Source: Blastomonas sp. CACIA14H2
GTDB taxonomy: Bacteria > Pseudomonadota > Alphaproteobacteria > Sphingomonadales > Sphingomonadaceae
Assembly: GCA_000503195.1 (NCBI GenBank)
Contig: AYSC01000005.1
Span: 51,589 to 115,588 of the forward strand
Reading direction: 5' to 3'
Length of the DNA: 64,000 nt
Position 1 is the first letter of the stretch; each line of letters starts with the position of its first letter. The notes under the pieces were generated by a model that made no database searches, was not told the origin of the DNA, and saw nothing but the letters and a program-made list of their open reading frames with translations. Both the position numbers and the translations under genes were made by a program. Positions 16,557 to 24,797 of this stretch are shown here, piece by piece.

Positions 16557-17099
16557 ATGAGCCAGCTAGTCAACCGCCTGCACCACACCGCCTATACCAC
16601 CCGCGATCTCGAGGCGACCCGCGCCTTCTACGAGGACGTGCTGGGCTTCCCGCTGGTCGCGACCTATTGCGAGAAGGACGAGCTGTTCGGCAAGGAGCGG
16701 ACCTATTGCCACTGCTTCTTCGCGATGAAGGACGGCAGCGCGCTCGCCTTCTTCCAGTTCGCCAACGAGGACGACCAGACCGAGTTCAGCCCGCCTATTC
16801 CGGAATCGCCCTTCCATCACATCGCGCTGCATGTCGATCACGACGCGCAGACCGAACTCGAGCGCCGCATCGCCGCTGCCGGGATCGTCGAGCCGCAGAC
16901 CTATATCCTCGAACACGGCTATTGCCGCTCGGTCTATGTCAAGGACCCCAATGGCATGATCATCGAGTTCACCTGCGACGCGCCCGAGGCGCTGGCGATC
17001 GAGGATCAGGTCCGGGCCAAGGCGCGCAGCGAGCTGGCGCGCTGGCTGGCCGGCGATCACAGCAACAACAACACGTTCCGCAGCGCAGAAGCAGCCTGA
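16557..17099 (+). CDS. VOC-superfamily (glyoxalase/dioxygenase fold) protein
   Basis: 180 residues with two beta-alpha-beta-beta-beta modules. Likely metal ligands are His in NRLHHTAY near the start, His in FHHIALHVD (about 89-97) and Glu in MIIEFTCD (about 139). DLEATRAFYEDVLGFPLV and YVKDPNGMIIEF are standard VOC signatures. Such proteins are dioxygenases, isomerases, glyoxalases or resistance proteins; the exact reaction is not evident. GAGGAAG lies just ahead of the ATG. It sits between wrbA and an alpha/beta hydrolase, an order that would suit ring cleavage followed by C-C or ester hydrolysis, but that is speculation. Confidence 0.88.
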   Translation: MSQLVNRLHHTAYTTRDLEATRAFYEDVLGFPLVATYCEKDELFGKERTYCHCFFAMKDGSALAFFQFANEDDQTEFSPPIPESPFHHIALHVDHDAQTELERRIAAAGIVEPQTYILEHGYCRSVYVKDPNGMIIEFTCDAPEALAIEDQVRAKARSELARWLAGDHSNNNTFRSAEAA

Positions 17100-17102
17100 T
17101 CC

Positions 17103-17981
17103 ATGGGTGGCCCGGTGTGCAGGCTGGGCCATAGCCATGTCCTGACGCCGCCTGAGCCGCGCCTGGGCGGTACGACATCCTGGCTCGAGGTCGATGGCGG
17201 CCATCTCGCGGTCGAGCGGGTGGGCCGCGGTCCGGCGGTGGTGCTGCTGCACGGCTGGACGCTCGACCGCCGGATGTGGACGATGCAGGCGCGCGCGCTC
17301 GCGAACCGCTTCACCCTGATCGCGATCGACCGGCGCGGCTTCGGCCAGTCGAACGCAGCCCCGGACCGGCTGCGCGAAACCGATGATCTTGCCCGGCTGG
17401 CCGACCGTCTGGAGCTCGCCTCGTTCCATCTGGTCGGCATGTCGCAGGCAGGCGCCACGGCGATCGCCTATGCCCAGCAGCATCGCGATCGGGTCATCAC
17501 GCTGGTGCTGCAAGGCATTTCGCTGGCTGGAATACCCGACCATGCCAATGCGTCGGATCGTATTCCGCTCTCGGATTATGCCGAGCTGGTGCGGCAGGGC
17601 ATGCTCGCATCGATGAAGCGGCACTGGGCGCAGCATCCGCTGATGACCGGCCTGGTCGGCGAGGCCGCTGAGATCAGCGCGGCCATGCTTGCCGATTACG
17701 ATGGCCGGGACCTGATCGCAGGACCTGCCGGTCCATCGGCGCGGCTCGACGCTGTGGCAACGCTCTGCATGCCGGTGTTGGGCATGACCGGATGCCAGGA
17801 CACGCCCTGGCGACGCGACGTGACCGCAGCCATCGCCCGCACCGCGCCCTTGGGCCAGGCGCGCTTCATCCGCGAGGCCGGGCACATGTGCAACCTGTCG
17901 CACCCGGTGGAATTCAACGCCGCGCTCGCCGCCTTTCTGAACCGGCCCCTGCAGCCGGTCCCCGACGCCACCAACGATTGA
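17103..17981 (+). CDS. Alpha/beta hydrolase
   Basis: 292 residues with oxyanion motif LLHGWTLDRRMW (48-59), a DRRGFGQS segment (76-83), nucleophile S114 in the elbow GMSQAG, a late acid in TGCQDTPW, and the catalytic His in REAGHMCNLSHP. It resembles lactonases such as 3-oxoadipate enol-lactonase and meta-cleavage hydrolases, but the substrate is unknown. It starts four bases after the VOC stop. The first 25 residues before GGTTSWLEVDGG are not conserved-looking, so the true start may be internal. Confidence 0.88.
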   Translation: MGGPVCRLGHSHVLTPPEPRLGGTTSWLEVDGGHLAVERVGRGPAVVLLHGWTLDRRMWTMQARALANRFTLIAIDRRGFGQSNAAPDRLRETDDLARLADRLELASFHLVGMSQAGATAIAYAQQHRDRVITLVLQGISLAGIPDHANASDRIPLSDYAELVRQGMLASMKRHWAQHPLMTGLVGEAAEISAAMLADYDGRDLIAGPAGPSARLDAVATLCMPVLGMTGCQDTPWRRDVTAAIARTAPLGQARFIREAGHMCNLSHPVEFNAALAAFLNRPLQPVPDATND

Positions 17982-18000
17982 TCCGCTGGAGTATTTGCCG

Positions 18001-19131
18001 ATGTCCGCGCCTGACCGCTTCCTCACCACCCATGTCGGCAGCCTGCCCAGGCCCGAAGCCCTGCTCGACCTTGTCTTTGCCCGCGAGGGCGGCGAGCCCG
18101 TGTCAGAGGCGGATTTCGATGCCGCGGTCGAGCAGGCGACCGCCTATGTCATCAAGCGCCAGATCGAGGCGGGAGTGAGCATCGTCAACGACGGCGAGCA
18201 GTCCAAGCCCAGCTATGCCACCTATATCAAGCACCGTCTCTCGGGCTTTGGCGGCGAAGCGGGCCAGTACGAGTTTGCCGATCTGGAGGCCTTTCCCGGC
18301 GCAAAGGCGCAGGTGTTCGGCAACAAGGGCCGCGCAAAGCGCTCCGCCCCGGCCTGCACCGCGCCGATCACGGTCATCGACATGGAAGCACCGCGCATCG
18401 ACGCCGAGCGGCTCAACCGCCTGGCGAACGGCCATCTGACCTTCATGTCGGCCGCCTCGCCCGGCGTCACCGCGCTGTTCTTTCCCAACCAATATTACGC
18501 CAGCGACGAGGAATATGTCTTCGCGCTCGCCGAAGGCCTGCGGCACGAGTACGAGACGATCGCCGCCGCGGGGATCACCCTGCAGGTCGATTGCCCCGAT
18601 CTCGCCATGGGTCGTCACGTGCAGTTCACCGATCTCAGCCTCGAGGATTTCCGCAAGCGCATCGGCATGAATGTTGCCGCGCTCAACCATGCGCTGCGGA
18701 ACATTCCGCCCGAACAGCTGCGCATGCACCTGTGCTGGGGCAATTATCCCGGCCCGCACCATTGCGACGTGGCGCTGGGCGAGATCGCCGATATCGTCTG
18801 GACCGCACGGCCGCAGACGGTGCTGCTCGAGGGCGCAAACCCGCGTCACGCGCACGAATTCGCGTTCTTCGAGGCGCATCCGCTGCCCGAGGGCAAGGTG
18901 CTGTGCCCCGGCATGGTCGAGCCGCAAAGCCCCTATATCGAGCATCCCGAGCTCATCGCGCAACGCATCGGCCGCTATGCCGATCTCCTGGGCCGCGAAC
19001 GCGTGATGGCCGGCGTCGATTGCGGCTTTTCGGTCCATGCCGGCAGCAACTGCCTCGATCCGGAAATCGTCTGGGCCAAGCTCGCCGCGCTGGCGGAAGG
19101 CGCAGCAATCGCGACGGCTCGCTATTGGTAG
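18001..19131 (+). CDS. MetE-like (cobalamin-independent methionine synthase II family) alkyltransferase
   Basis: 376 residues, corresponding only to the C-terminal catalytic half of MetE and close in length to epoxyalkane:coenzyme M transferase. The zinc-site pattern is retained: H243-L-C245 in RMHLCWGNYPG and C341 in VDCGFSVHAG. TTHVGSLPRPEALL opens the protein and NDGEQSK (63-69) follows. Family members transfer alkyl or methyl groups to thiols at zinc. Since no folate-binding N-terminal half exists and the gene ends a catabolic run, a degradative role such as demethylation or thiol addition is more likely than methionine synthesis. ATG 18001 has TGGAG nine bases upstream; TTG 17995 is too close. 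Confidence 0.85.
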   Translation: MSAPDRFLTTHVGSLPRPEALLDLVFAREGGEPVSEADFDAAVEQATAYVIKRQIEAGVSIVNDGEQSKPSYATYIKHRLSGFGGEAGQYEFADLEAFPGAKAQVFGNKGRAKRSAPACTAPITVIDMEAPRIDAERLNRLANGHLTFMSAASPGVTALFFPNQYYASDEEYVFALAEGLRHEYETIAAAGITLQVDCPDLAMGRHVQFTDLSLEDFRKRIGMNVAALNHALRNIPPEQLRMHLCWGNYPGPHHCDVALGEIADIVWTARPQTVLLEGANPRHAHEFAFFEAHPLPEGKVLCPGMVEPQSPYIEHPELIAQRIGRYADLLGRERVMAGVDCGFSVHAGSNCLDPEIVWAKLAALAEGAAIATARYW

Positions 19132-19208
19132 ATACAAAGGGCCCGCTCGTCACGATCGACGGCGGCGTCTTCCGGCCAGCACCGGCTCGATCATGGCGGC
19201 ACCGCTCT

Positions 19209-19237
19209 GCCGCGCCTGGCAATGCCCCAGGCGCGGC
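19209..19237. terminator. Hairpin between convergent genes
   Basis: GCCGCGCCTGG (19209-19219) pairs perfectly with CCAGGCGCGGC (19227-19237) around a 7-base loop. It lies between the convergent MetE-like and Asp-box protein genes and could stop transcription from both sides, but there is no T-run on either strand, so an intrinsic terminator is not proven. Confidence 0.45.
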
Positions 19238-19261
19238 CGAGCTGCGGACGCCAGGCCCTGA

Positions 19262-22200
19262 TCAGTTGCGCTTGCGGCTGGTGCGCAAGGCGCTCATCGA
19301 TCCGGTGTACCGCGTGCCGACCATGTAGCTGCCGATCGCCGCCGCCGGGCCGCCGCGCGCATTGTCGGGGCGCGGCTGGACCGCAGCGAGATCGATCGGA
19401 GCCACGCCATCGGCCTGCAGGGCGAGGTTCAACGCCGCAGCATCGCCCGCCTTCAGCGCGGCAAAGCCCGCCTCGACCTCGGCAAGCTCCTTCTCGAGCG
19501 CATCGACCCGCGCCAGCGCATAGCTGGTCGGTCGCGCCTCGGTCGCCGTGATCGCGCCATAGGCCATGTCCATGTTCTCGCGCAGGCGTTCCTCGCCCGT
19601 GATCGCCCCGCCCTCGGTGGTGGCGACGACCTGCTTGCGCAGCGCGTCGGCCTTGTCGACCAGGGCCTGCGCCTTGGCCTTGTTGGCAGCCGAGGTCGAT
19701 TCATTGTCGGCGACGGCCTGCGCCTGCGATTTCACCGCGTTCAGACCGGCAGTCAGCGCGCTCATCCGCACGAACAGGCCCTTCACGCGTTCGGCCGCAT
19801 CATATTGCGCCTGGCGATCGGCCGTCGTGAACTTGGCGCGCTTGTCCAGCCCGACCACCAGCGGCATCTCGGTGACCTTGCCGGCCTTGGTCAGCCGGAC
19901 CGTATAGGTCCCCGGCATCACGCGCTGGCCCTGGGTCGAGGCGAAGGCCAGCGAAGCGGCGGGCGGCACCTGCGGCGGCTTGGTACGCATCGACCAGACC
20001 ACGCGGTTGAGCCCCTTGCGCTTCGATGTCGGCAGCTCGTCGATCACCTTTCCACTGGGATCGACGATCTCCAGCTTCATCCGCCCCAGCACGTGCCGGG
20101 CCTTCTGGTAATAGGTGATGACCGCGCCATCGACCGGGTTCTGGCCGACATAGGTCGCATCGCCCTCAGGCCAGCCGCCATTGCCGCGGATCCGCTGCTG
20201 CACGGGTTCCGACCGGATCAGCGTCACGTCGCTGGCCAAGACGTCAGGGTTCAACGCCCGCACCGGGCTGATGTCGTCGATGATCCAGATGCCGCGGCCA
20301 TGCGTCGCGAGCACCAGGTCATCGCCCTGCGCCGCCACGGCAATGTCGCGCACCGCCACCGCGGGGAAGTTGCCGGGCCGGAATTCCTCCCAGTTCGCTC
20401 CCTTGTCGCGCGAGATGAACAGCCCGAATTCGGTGCCGACGAACAGGATGTCGGGGCTCAGCCGGTCTTCCTTGACGACATGCGCATAGCCGCGCACGCC
20501 CGGCGTGGCAGGACCGACCAGCCGGGTCCAGCTCTTGCCGTAATCGGCGGTCTTCAGGATATAGGGCGCCATGTCGCCGAAGCTGTGCCGATCGACCGCG
20601 ACATAGGCCACCGCCGGGTCATGCCGGCTGGCCTCGACCCAGGCGATGCTGACATCGGGGCCGAGCTTCATCGCCTTGCCGACATTGGCCCAGTTCTGGC
20701 CGCCGTCGCGCGTCAGCTGGACATTGCCGTCATCGGTGCCGACCCAGATCTGCCCCGCCGTCAGCTGGCTTTCCGAGATCGAATAGATGGTCGTGTGCAT
20801 TTCCGCCGACGAGTTGTCGACGGTGATGCCGCCCGACTTTTCCTGCTGCTGGCGTGCCGGATTGTTGGTGGTGAGATCGGGCGAGATCCGGTCCCAGGTC
20901 GTGCCGTGATCGCGCGTGCGGAACAGGAACTGGCTGCCGATATAGATCGTGCCCTTTTCGTGCGGCGACAAGGCGATCGGGGTGTTCCAGTTGAACCGCA
21001 GCTTTTCCTTGTAGCCGCCCTTGGGCTGGATATCGCGCGATTCGAGCGTCTTGCGGTTGATCCGCGCGATATTGCCGCCCTGATATTCGGCATAGACATA
21101 ATCGGGGTCCGCGGGATCGGGGAACACCCAGAAGCCATCGCCGCCGTACAGATTCTCCCAGCGGCTGTTGGTGATGCCACCGGGATACTCGCTGTCGCCG
21201 ACCCAGCTCGAATTGTCCTGCAACCCGCCATAGACCTGATAGGGGTCCTTGTCGTCGATGCTGACATGATAGAACTGGCTGATCGGCAGGTTGAAGCTCT
21301 TCACCCATTTGCTGCCGCCGTCATGGCTGATCCACAGACCGCCATCGTCGCCGCCGATGATATGCTTGGTATTGGTCGGGTTGATCCAGATGTCGTGCCA
21401 GTCGCCATGGCTGCCGCCCGATGCATTGGCGAAGCTCTTGCCGCCATCGTCGGACACGATCATGTTCAGGTTCATCTTGAACAGCCGGTTGGCGTCCTTG
21501 GGATCGGGCACGATCTTGCTGAAATAGAACGGCCGCCAGACCATGTTGCGGCTGCGGTCGCGCTCCTCGAAGCTCTTGCCGCCATCTTCGGACACGAACA
21601 GCGCCGAGCGCTCGCTCTCGATAAAGGCATAGACCCGGTTCGGGTCCGCGGGCGAGAACACCGCCTCGATCCGCCCCCAGGGCCCCTTGGGCAGGCCTTT
21701 GGTGGTGCTGGCATCCATCGCTTCCCACGTCCGCCCGCCATCGTTCGAGATCTTCATGGCGCTGCCCGAAGCCACATCCGGGCCTTCTCCGCCAGACCGG
21801 AAGGTCCAGCCCTTGCGGCGGAAATCCCACAGGCCCGCCATCACCCGATCGGGATTGGCCGGATCGAGCGCGACCGACGAGCAGCCGGTCGACAGGTTGC
21901 TGCCTTTCAGGATCTGCGTCCAGGTGACGCCGCCATCGGTGGTCTTGTAGAGGCCGCGATCCGGGCTGTCCGACCAGAGCGCGCCGGGCGCGCAGACATA
22001 GACGATGTCGCTGTTGGTCGGATGGACGACGATCTTGGTGATCCGCTCGGTCTTGGGCAGGCCCATCCGCATCCAGTTGTCGCCGCCATCGGTCGACTTG
22101 TAGACGCCGTCGCCGATCGACACCGAATTGCGCGTCCAGCTCTCGCCGGTGCCGACCCAGATGGTGTTTGGGTTCGACGGATCGATCGTCACCGCGCCGA

Positions 22201-22483
22201 TCGACTGGACCGGCTGCTTGTCGAAGATCGGACGGAAGGTGGTGCCGCCGTCCTCGGACTTCCAGACGCCGCCCGATGCCGCGCCGACATAGAGCGTGAC
22301 CTTGCCGTCCTTGCCCTGCACGGCGTCGATCGCGGCGATGCGGCCCGACATCTCGGCCGAACCGATATTGCGGATGCCGAGCCCCGAGATCCCGGATGCC
22401 GCGGGGGCTGCCGGGGCTTGCTGGGCATGGGCCGGAGCAGAAAGAGCCAGCATGGTGCTGGCGAGAAGAAGGGTGCGGCGCAT
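19262..22483 (-). CDS. Secreted Asp-box (BNR) repeat beta-propeller protein
   Basis: 1073 residues with a signal peptide (MRRTLLLASTMLALSAPAHAQQ). At least eleven Asp-box-like motifs can be read, for example SEDGGTTF, STDGGDNW, TTDGGVTW, SNDGGRTW, SEDGGKSF, SDDGGKSF, SHDGGSKW, TRDHGTTW, TRDGGQNW, TADYGKSW and SRDKGANW. This suggests two seven-bladed propellers like those in sortilin/VPS10 and GH74-type proteins. The C-terminal 250 residues hold a beta-sandwich-like segment and a helical tail (TAADRQAQYDAAERVKGLF onward). No hydrolase catalytic residues can be assigned. ATG 22483 is set by the signal peptide and an AAGGGGA site. A LolA-like gene precedes it by four bases. Confidence 0.85.
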   Translation of the reverse strand: MRRTLLLASTMLALSAPAHAQQAPAAPAASGISGLGIRNIGSAEMSGRIAAIDAVQGKDGKVTLYVGAASGGVWKSEDGGTTFRPIFDKQPVQSIGAVTIDPSNPNTIWVGTGESWTRNSVSIGDGVYKSTDGGDNWMRMGLPKTERITKIVVHPTNSDIVYVCAPGALWSDSPDRGLYKTTDGGVTWTQILKGSNLSTGCSSVALDPANPDRVMAGLWDFRRKGWTFRSGGEGPDVASGSAMKISNDGGRTWEAMDASTTKGLPKGPWGRIEAVFSPADPNRVYAFIESERSALFVSEDGGKSFEERDRSRNMVWRPFYFSKIVPDPKDANRLFKMNLNMIVSDDGGKSFANASGGSHGDWHDIWINPTNTKHIIGGDDGGLWISHDGGSKWVKSFNLPISQFYHVSIDDKDPYQVYGGLQDNSSWVGDSEYPGGITNSRWENLYGGDGFWVFPDPADPDYVYAEYQGGNIARINRKTLESRDIQPKGGYKEKLRFNWNTPIALSPHEKGTIYIGSQFLFRTRDHGTTWDRISPDLTTNNPARQQQEKSGGITVDNSSAEMHTTIYSISESQLTAGQIWVGTDDGNVQLTRDGGQNWANVGKAMKLGPDVSIAWVEASRHDPAVAYVAVDRHSFGDMAPYILKTADYGKSWTRLVGPATPGVRGYAHVVKEDRLSPDILFVGTEFGLFISRDKGANWEEFRPGNFPAVAVRDIAVAAQGDDLVLATHGRGIWIIDDISPVRALNPDVLASDVTLIRSEPVQQRIRGNGGWPEGDATYVGQNPVDGAVITYYQKARHVLGRMKLEIVDPSGKVIDELPTSKRKGLNRVVWSMRTKPPQVPPAASLAFASTQGQRVMPGTYTVRLTKAGKVTEMPLVVGLDKRAKFTTADRQAQYDAAERVKGLFVRMSALTAGLNAVKSQAQAVADNESTSAANKAKAQALVDKADALRKQVVATTEGGAITGEERLRENMDMAYGAITATEARPTSYALARVDALEKELAEVEAGFAALKAGDAAALNLALQADGVAPIDLAAVQPRPDNARGGPAAAIGSYMVGTRYTGSMSALRTSRKRN

Positions 22484-22487
22484 CGGA

Positions 22488-23249
22488 TCAGTTCCCCTTG
22501 GGTGCGGTGGCCGGGCTGGCGGGCTGGGCGAACAGGCTGGCAGGCGCAGGAACGTTGGCGGTACCCGAGGCGATGATCGTCCGCTGCCGGTTATTGCCTT
22601 GCCCCGCCAGCCAGCTTTCGACCGACATCGGGAAATAGACGCCGGCGATCTTTTCATAGTCGCCGAATTCATATTCGAAGACCTGCAGCGCCCCGCGGAT
22701 CCTGCGCGTCTCGACCATCTTCACCTCCAGCATCGTGTCGGGGTCGAGCAGATAGACGAACTCGTCGCCATCCTTTTCGGTGACCTTGAGCTTGTAGGTG
22801 TTGGTGCCGTCGAAATCCTCGCGGCCCAGATAGGTGACGGTCGACCCCTGCATGGCGGCCTTTTGCAGAGGCCCGCGGATCGATCCGGTATCGGCCATCG
22901 ACCGCGCCTCGTCGTCGCTCATCCGCTCGGCGTCCTTGCGCCCCTCGAACGGATTGATCCGCCAGCCGGTCTTGCCGTCCCAGCCCTGCACCAGCGTGAG
23001 GCCCTGCAGGGCCATATCGACGCGCACGTCGCCCGCCTTGGTGCGGACCTCCTCATAGGTCAGCTGGAAATCGCCCGGGAAGATGACCATGCCGTCGAAC
23101 TTGACCGACTCGATGGCATCCAGCGCAGCCGCGCCGCCACGAGCGGCAAGGTTCTGCGCCACCAGTTCGTCGGCAGACTGTGCCATCGCGGGTGCCCCGG
23201 CAGATAATAGCACACCCAGCAGCGCGGCTGCGGACCGAAGCGATATCAT
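22488..23249 (-). CDS. LolA/LppX-like periplasmic protein
   Basis: 253 residues starting with a signal peptide (MISLRSAAALLGVLLSAGAPAMA, cleavage before QSADELV). The body reads as an outer-membrane lipoprotein-sorting-like domain (ADELVAQNLAARGGAAALDAIESVKFDG, then GWRINPFEGRKDAERMSDDEA and TVTYLGREDFDGTNTYKLKV), a half-barrel that binds lipid or hydrophobic ligands. AGGGGAG lies nine bases before the ATG. The next gene, the Asp-box protein, starts four bases after its stop, so the two are co-expressed and may act together in the periplasm. The function is unknown. Confidence 0.75.
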   Translation of the reverse strand: MISLRSAAALLGVLLSAGAPAMAQSADELVAQNLAARGGAAALDAIESVKFDGMVIFPGDFQLTYEEVRTKAGDVRVDMALQGLTLVQGWDGKTGWRINPFEGRKDAERMSDDEARSMADTGSIRGPLQKAAMQGSTVTYLGREDFDGTNTYKLKVTEKDGDEFVYLLDPDTMLEVKMVETRRIRGALQVFEYEFGDYEKIAGVYFPMSVESWLAGQGNNRQRTIIASGTANVPAPASLFAQPASPATAPKGN

Positions 23250-23490
23250 ATGGCGACTCCCCTGAAAGACGATGGCGCAGGTTATCAAGCTGTCTTGCGA
23301 AGACAACACACAAAGTCATCCGGACAAAGCCGACAGGAAAAATTCATGCCACGCCCCCCCGAACACCCCGCCCGGCAGCATGGCCAGACGGATCACCGGG
23401 GCGGTGCTCCGCACGCCTGACGCCAGCAACATGCGGATTCCGCAGGACGGCGCGTACGCGCGGTCGCCCGGCGGTTCGGGTCTGCGGCCT

Positions 23491-24561
23491 TCACGTCGCC
23501 TTTCGGCGTTGCTGCTTTTCGAGAATGGCGCGCTCGGCCTCGTCAACCGCTACCGAGTCCGCCAGGACGGCACCGCGCTGCCCCAGCGGGCGGTCGGGGC
23601 CGACCGTCGAATCGCGGAAGGTCTGCCGCTCGGTCTCGGCATTGATTTCGGCGCCGATCAGTACCGCATAGGCCGAGAGGAACAGCCACATCAGGAAGAT
23701 GACGATGGCCGCCAGCGATCCGTAGGTGGCGTTGTAGTCGCTCAGATTGGCCGCATAGAACCCGAAGCCGAGCGTGATGACCAGCCACAGGACGGTCGAT
23801 GCGATCGAGCCTAGCGACAGCCAGCGCCATTTGGCGGCACGCCGGTCCGGCGCATAGCGAAAGAAGATCGCGAAGGTCGCGCTGACCAGCATCGCTGCGA
23901 CCGACCAGGTCAGGACCTGGATCAGCAGCAGCGCCCCGGTTCCTAGAAACGGCGAGAGGAAGTTGCGGATATAGCCGAACAGCGAAATCGCGACCAGACC
24001 AACAATGGCAACCCCCGCCATGCCCAATGTGATGAGCGCAGCGACCGCGGTGGTCCGGAAGAATCCACGCGTCTCATGCTCTTCGTAGATGATGTTGAGC
24101 GCGCGCATGATCGCCGTCGCCGCGCGCATCGCGCCATAGGTCGACAGCAGCAGCGCCAGCACCAGCCCCAGACCCTGCTGCGCGGCGCTGGTGGTCACGA
24201 TCTGCAGCAACTGCTCGCGCAGGATGACGATGACCTCGGGTGGCACGACATCGACCAGCAGGTCGAGGCTGCTGGCGACCGTCGAAGGATCGGCGATCAG
24301 GCCGTAGAGCAGCACTACCACCGCGATCAGCGGCACGAACGCCAGAAACGCGAAAAACGCGACACCCGCTGCCAGCAGCGCCAGATTGTGGACGCCATCC
24401 ATGATGTAGACGCGCTTGAAGATGGCCATCCAGGCGCTCCGTGGCATCTGCCAGGGCGCATCGGACTGCGCGCCGGGCACCTGTTCCGACAGCGCCCGGA
24501 CCGTGTCCGGATCGGCATGGGCGGCCGCCGGCTGTTCGGCGGGGGAAGAGACCGTGTTCAT
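23491..24561 (-). CDS. YihY/BrkB-family inner-membrane protein
   Basis: 356 residues. The central 270 residues contain about six membrane helices, with YHIMDGVHNLALLAAGVAFFAFLAFVPLIAVVVLLYGL and SDYNATYGSLAAIVIFLMWLFLSAYAVLIGAEINAE (the family-typical YNxTYGSLxA and GAE.N motifs). The family was once misannotated as RNase BN; its role remains unknown. Cytoplasmic tails are hydrophilic. Its ATG overlaps the preceding lipoprotein stop by four bases, so it is the last gene of the tamA-tamB-lipoprotein-yihY run. Confidence 0.9.
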   Translation of the reverse strand: MNTVSSPAEQPAAAHADPDTVRALSEQVPGAQSDAPWQMPRSAWMAIFKRVYIMDGVHNLALLAAGVAFFAFLAFVPLIAVVVLLYGLIADPSTVASSLDLLVDVVPPEVIVILREQLLQIVTTSAAQQGLGLVLALLLSTYGAMRAATAIMRALNIIYEEHETRGFFRTTAVAALITLGMAGVAIVGLVAISLFGYIRNFLSPFLGTGALLLIQVLTWSVAAMLVSATFAIFFRYAPDRRAAKWRWLSLGSIASTVLWLVITLGFGFYAANLSDYNATYGSLAAIVIFLMWLFLSAYAVLIGAEINAETERQTFRDSTVGPDRPLGQRGAVLADSVAVDEAERAILEKQQRRKAT

Positions 24562-24797
24562 TGCCCGCCCTTCTGGGCCGGCTGTTCGATGGGGCGCGCG
24601 CGCTCCAGTTCCGCAGCGGCCCGATCCGCCTCACGCGCCGCCGCGAGCTGTGCGCGTGTCTCCGCCTCGATCTTGCGCGCCTCGGCCGACAGCGCGCGCG
24701 ACTGCTGCTCGAACTTCTCGTCGAAACTCGGCTCGCGCTGACATGCCGTGGCCAGCGCCAGGCTTGCCACCGCTGCAAGGGTGAGGCGAGCGTGCAT
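24558..24797 (-). CDS. Small lipoprotein with coiled-coil tail
   Basis: 79 residues. It has a short signal peptide ending in ALATAC, a lipobox-like site with Cys near residue 19, followed by a charged Ala/Glu/Arg-rich helix (EKFEQQSRALSAEARKIEAETRAQLAAAREADRAAAELERARP) likely to form a coiled coil. The ATG at 24797 overlaps the tamB stop (TGATG) and its own stop overlaps the YihY start. I recognise no named family; its fixed place after tamB suggests an envelope role. Confidence 0.7.
   Translation of the reverse strand: MHARLTLAAVASLALATACQREPSFDEKFEQQSRALSAEARKIEAETRAQLAAAREADRAAAELERARPIEQPAQKGGQ

Noticed and set aside
18001..19131. True methionine synthase MetE
   Set aside because: Only half the length, no N-terminal domain, no B12 or SAM riboswitch-like leader, and embedded in a catabolic operon.
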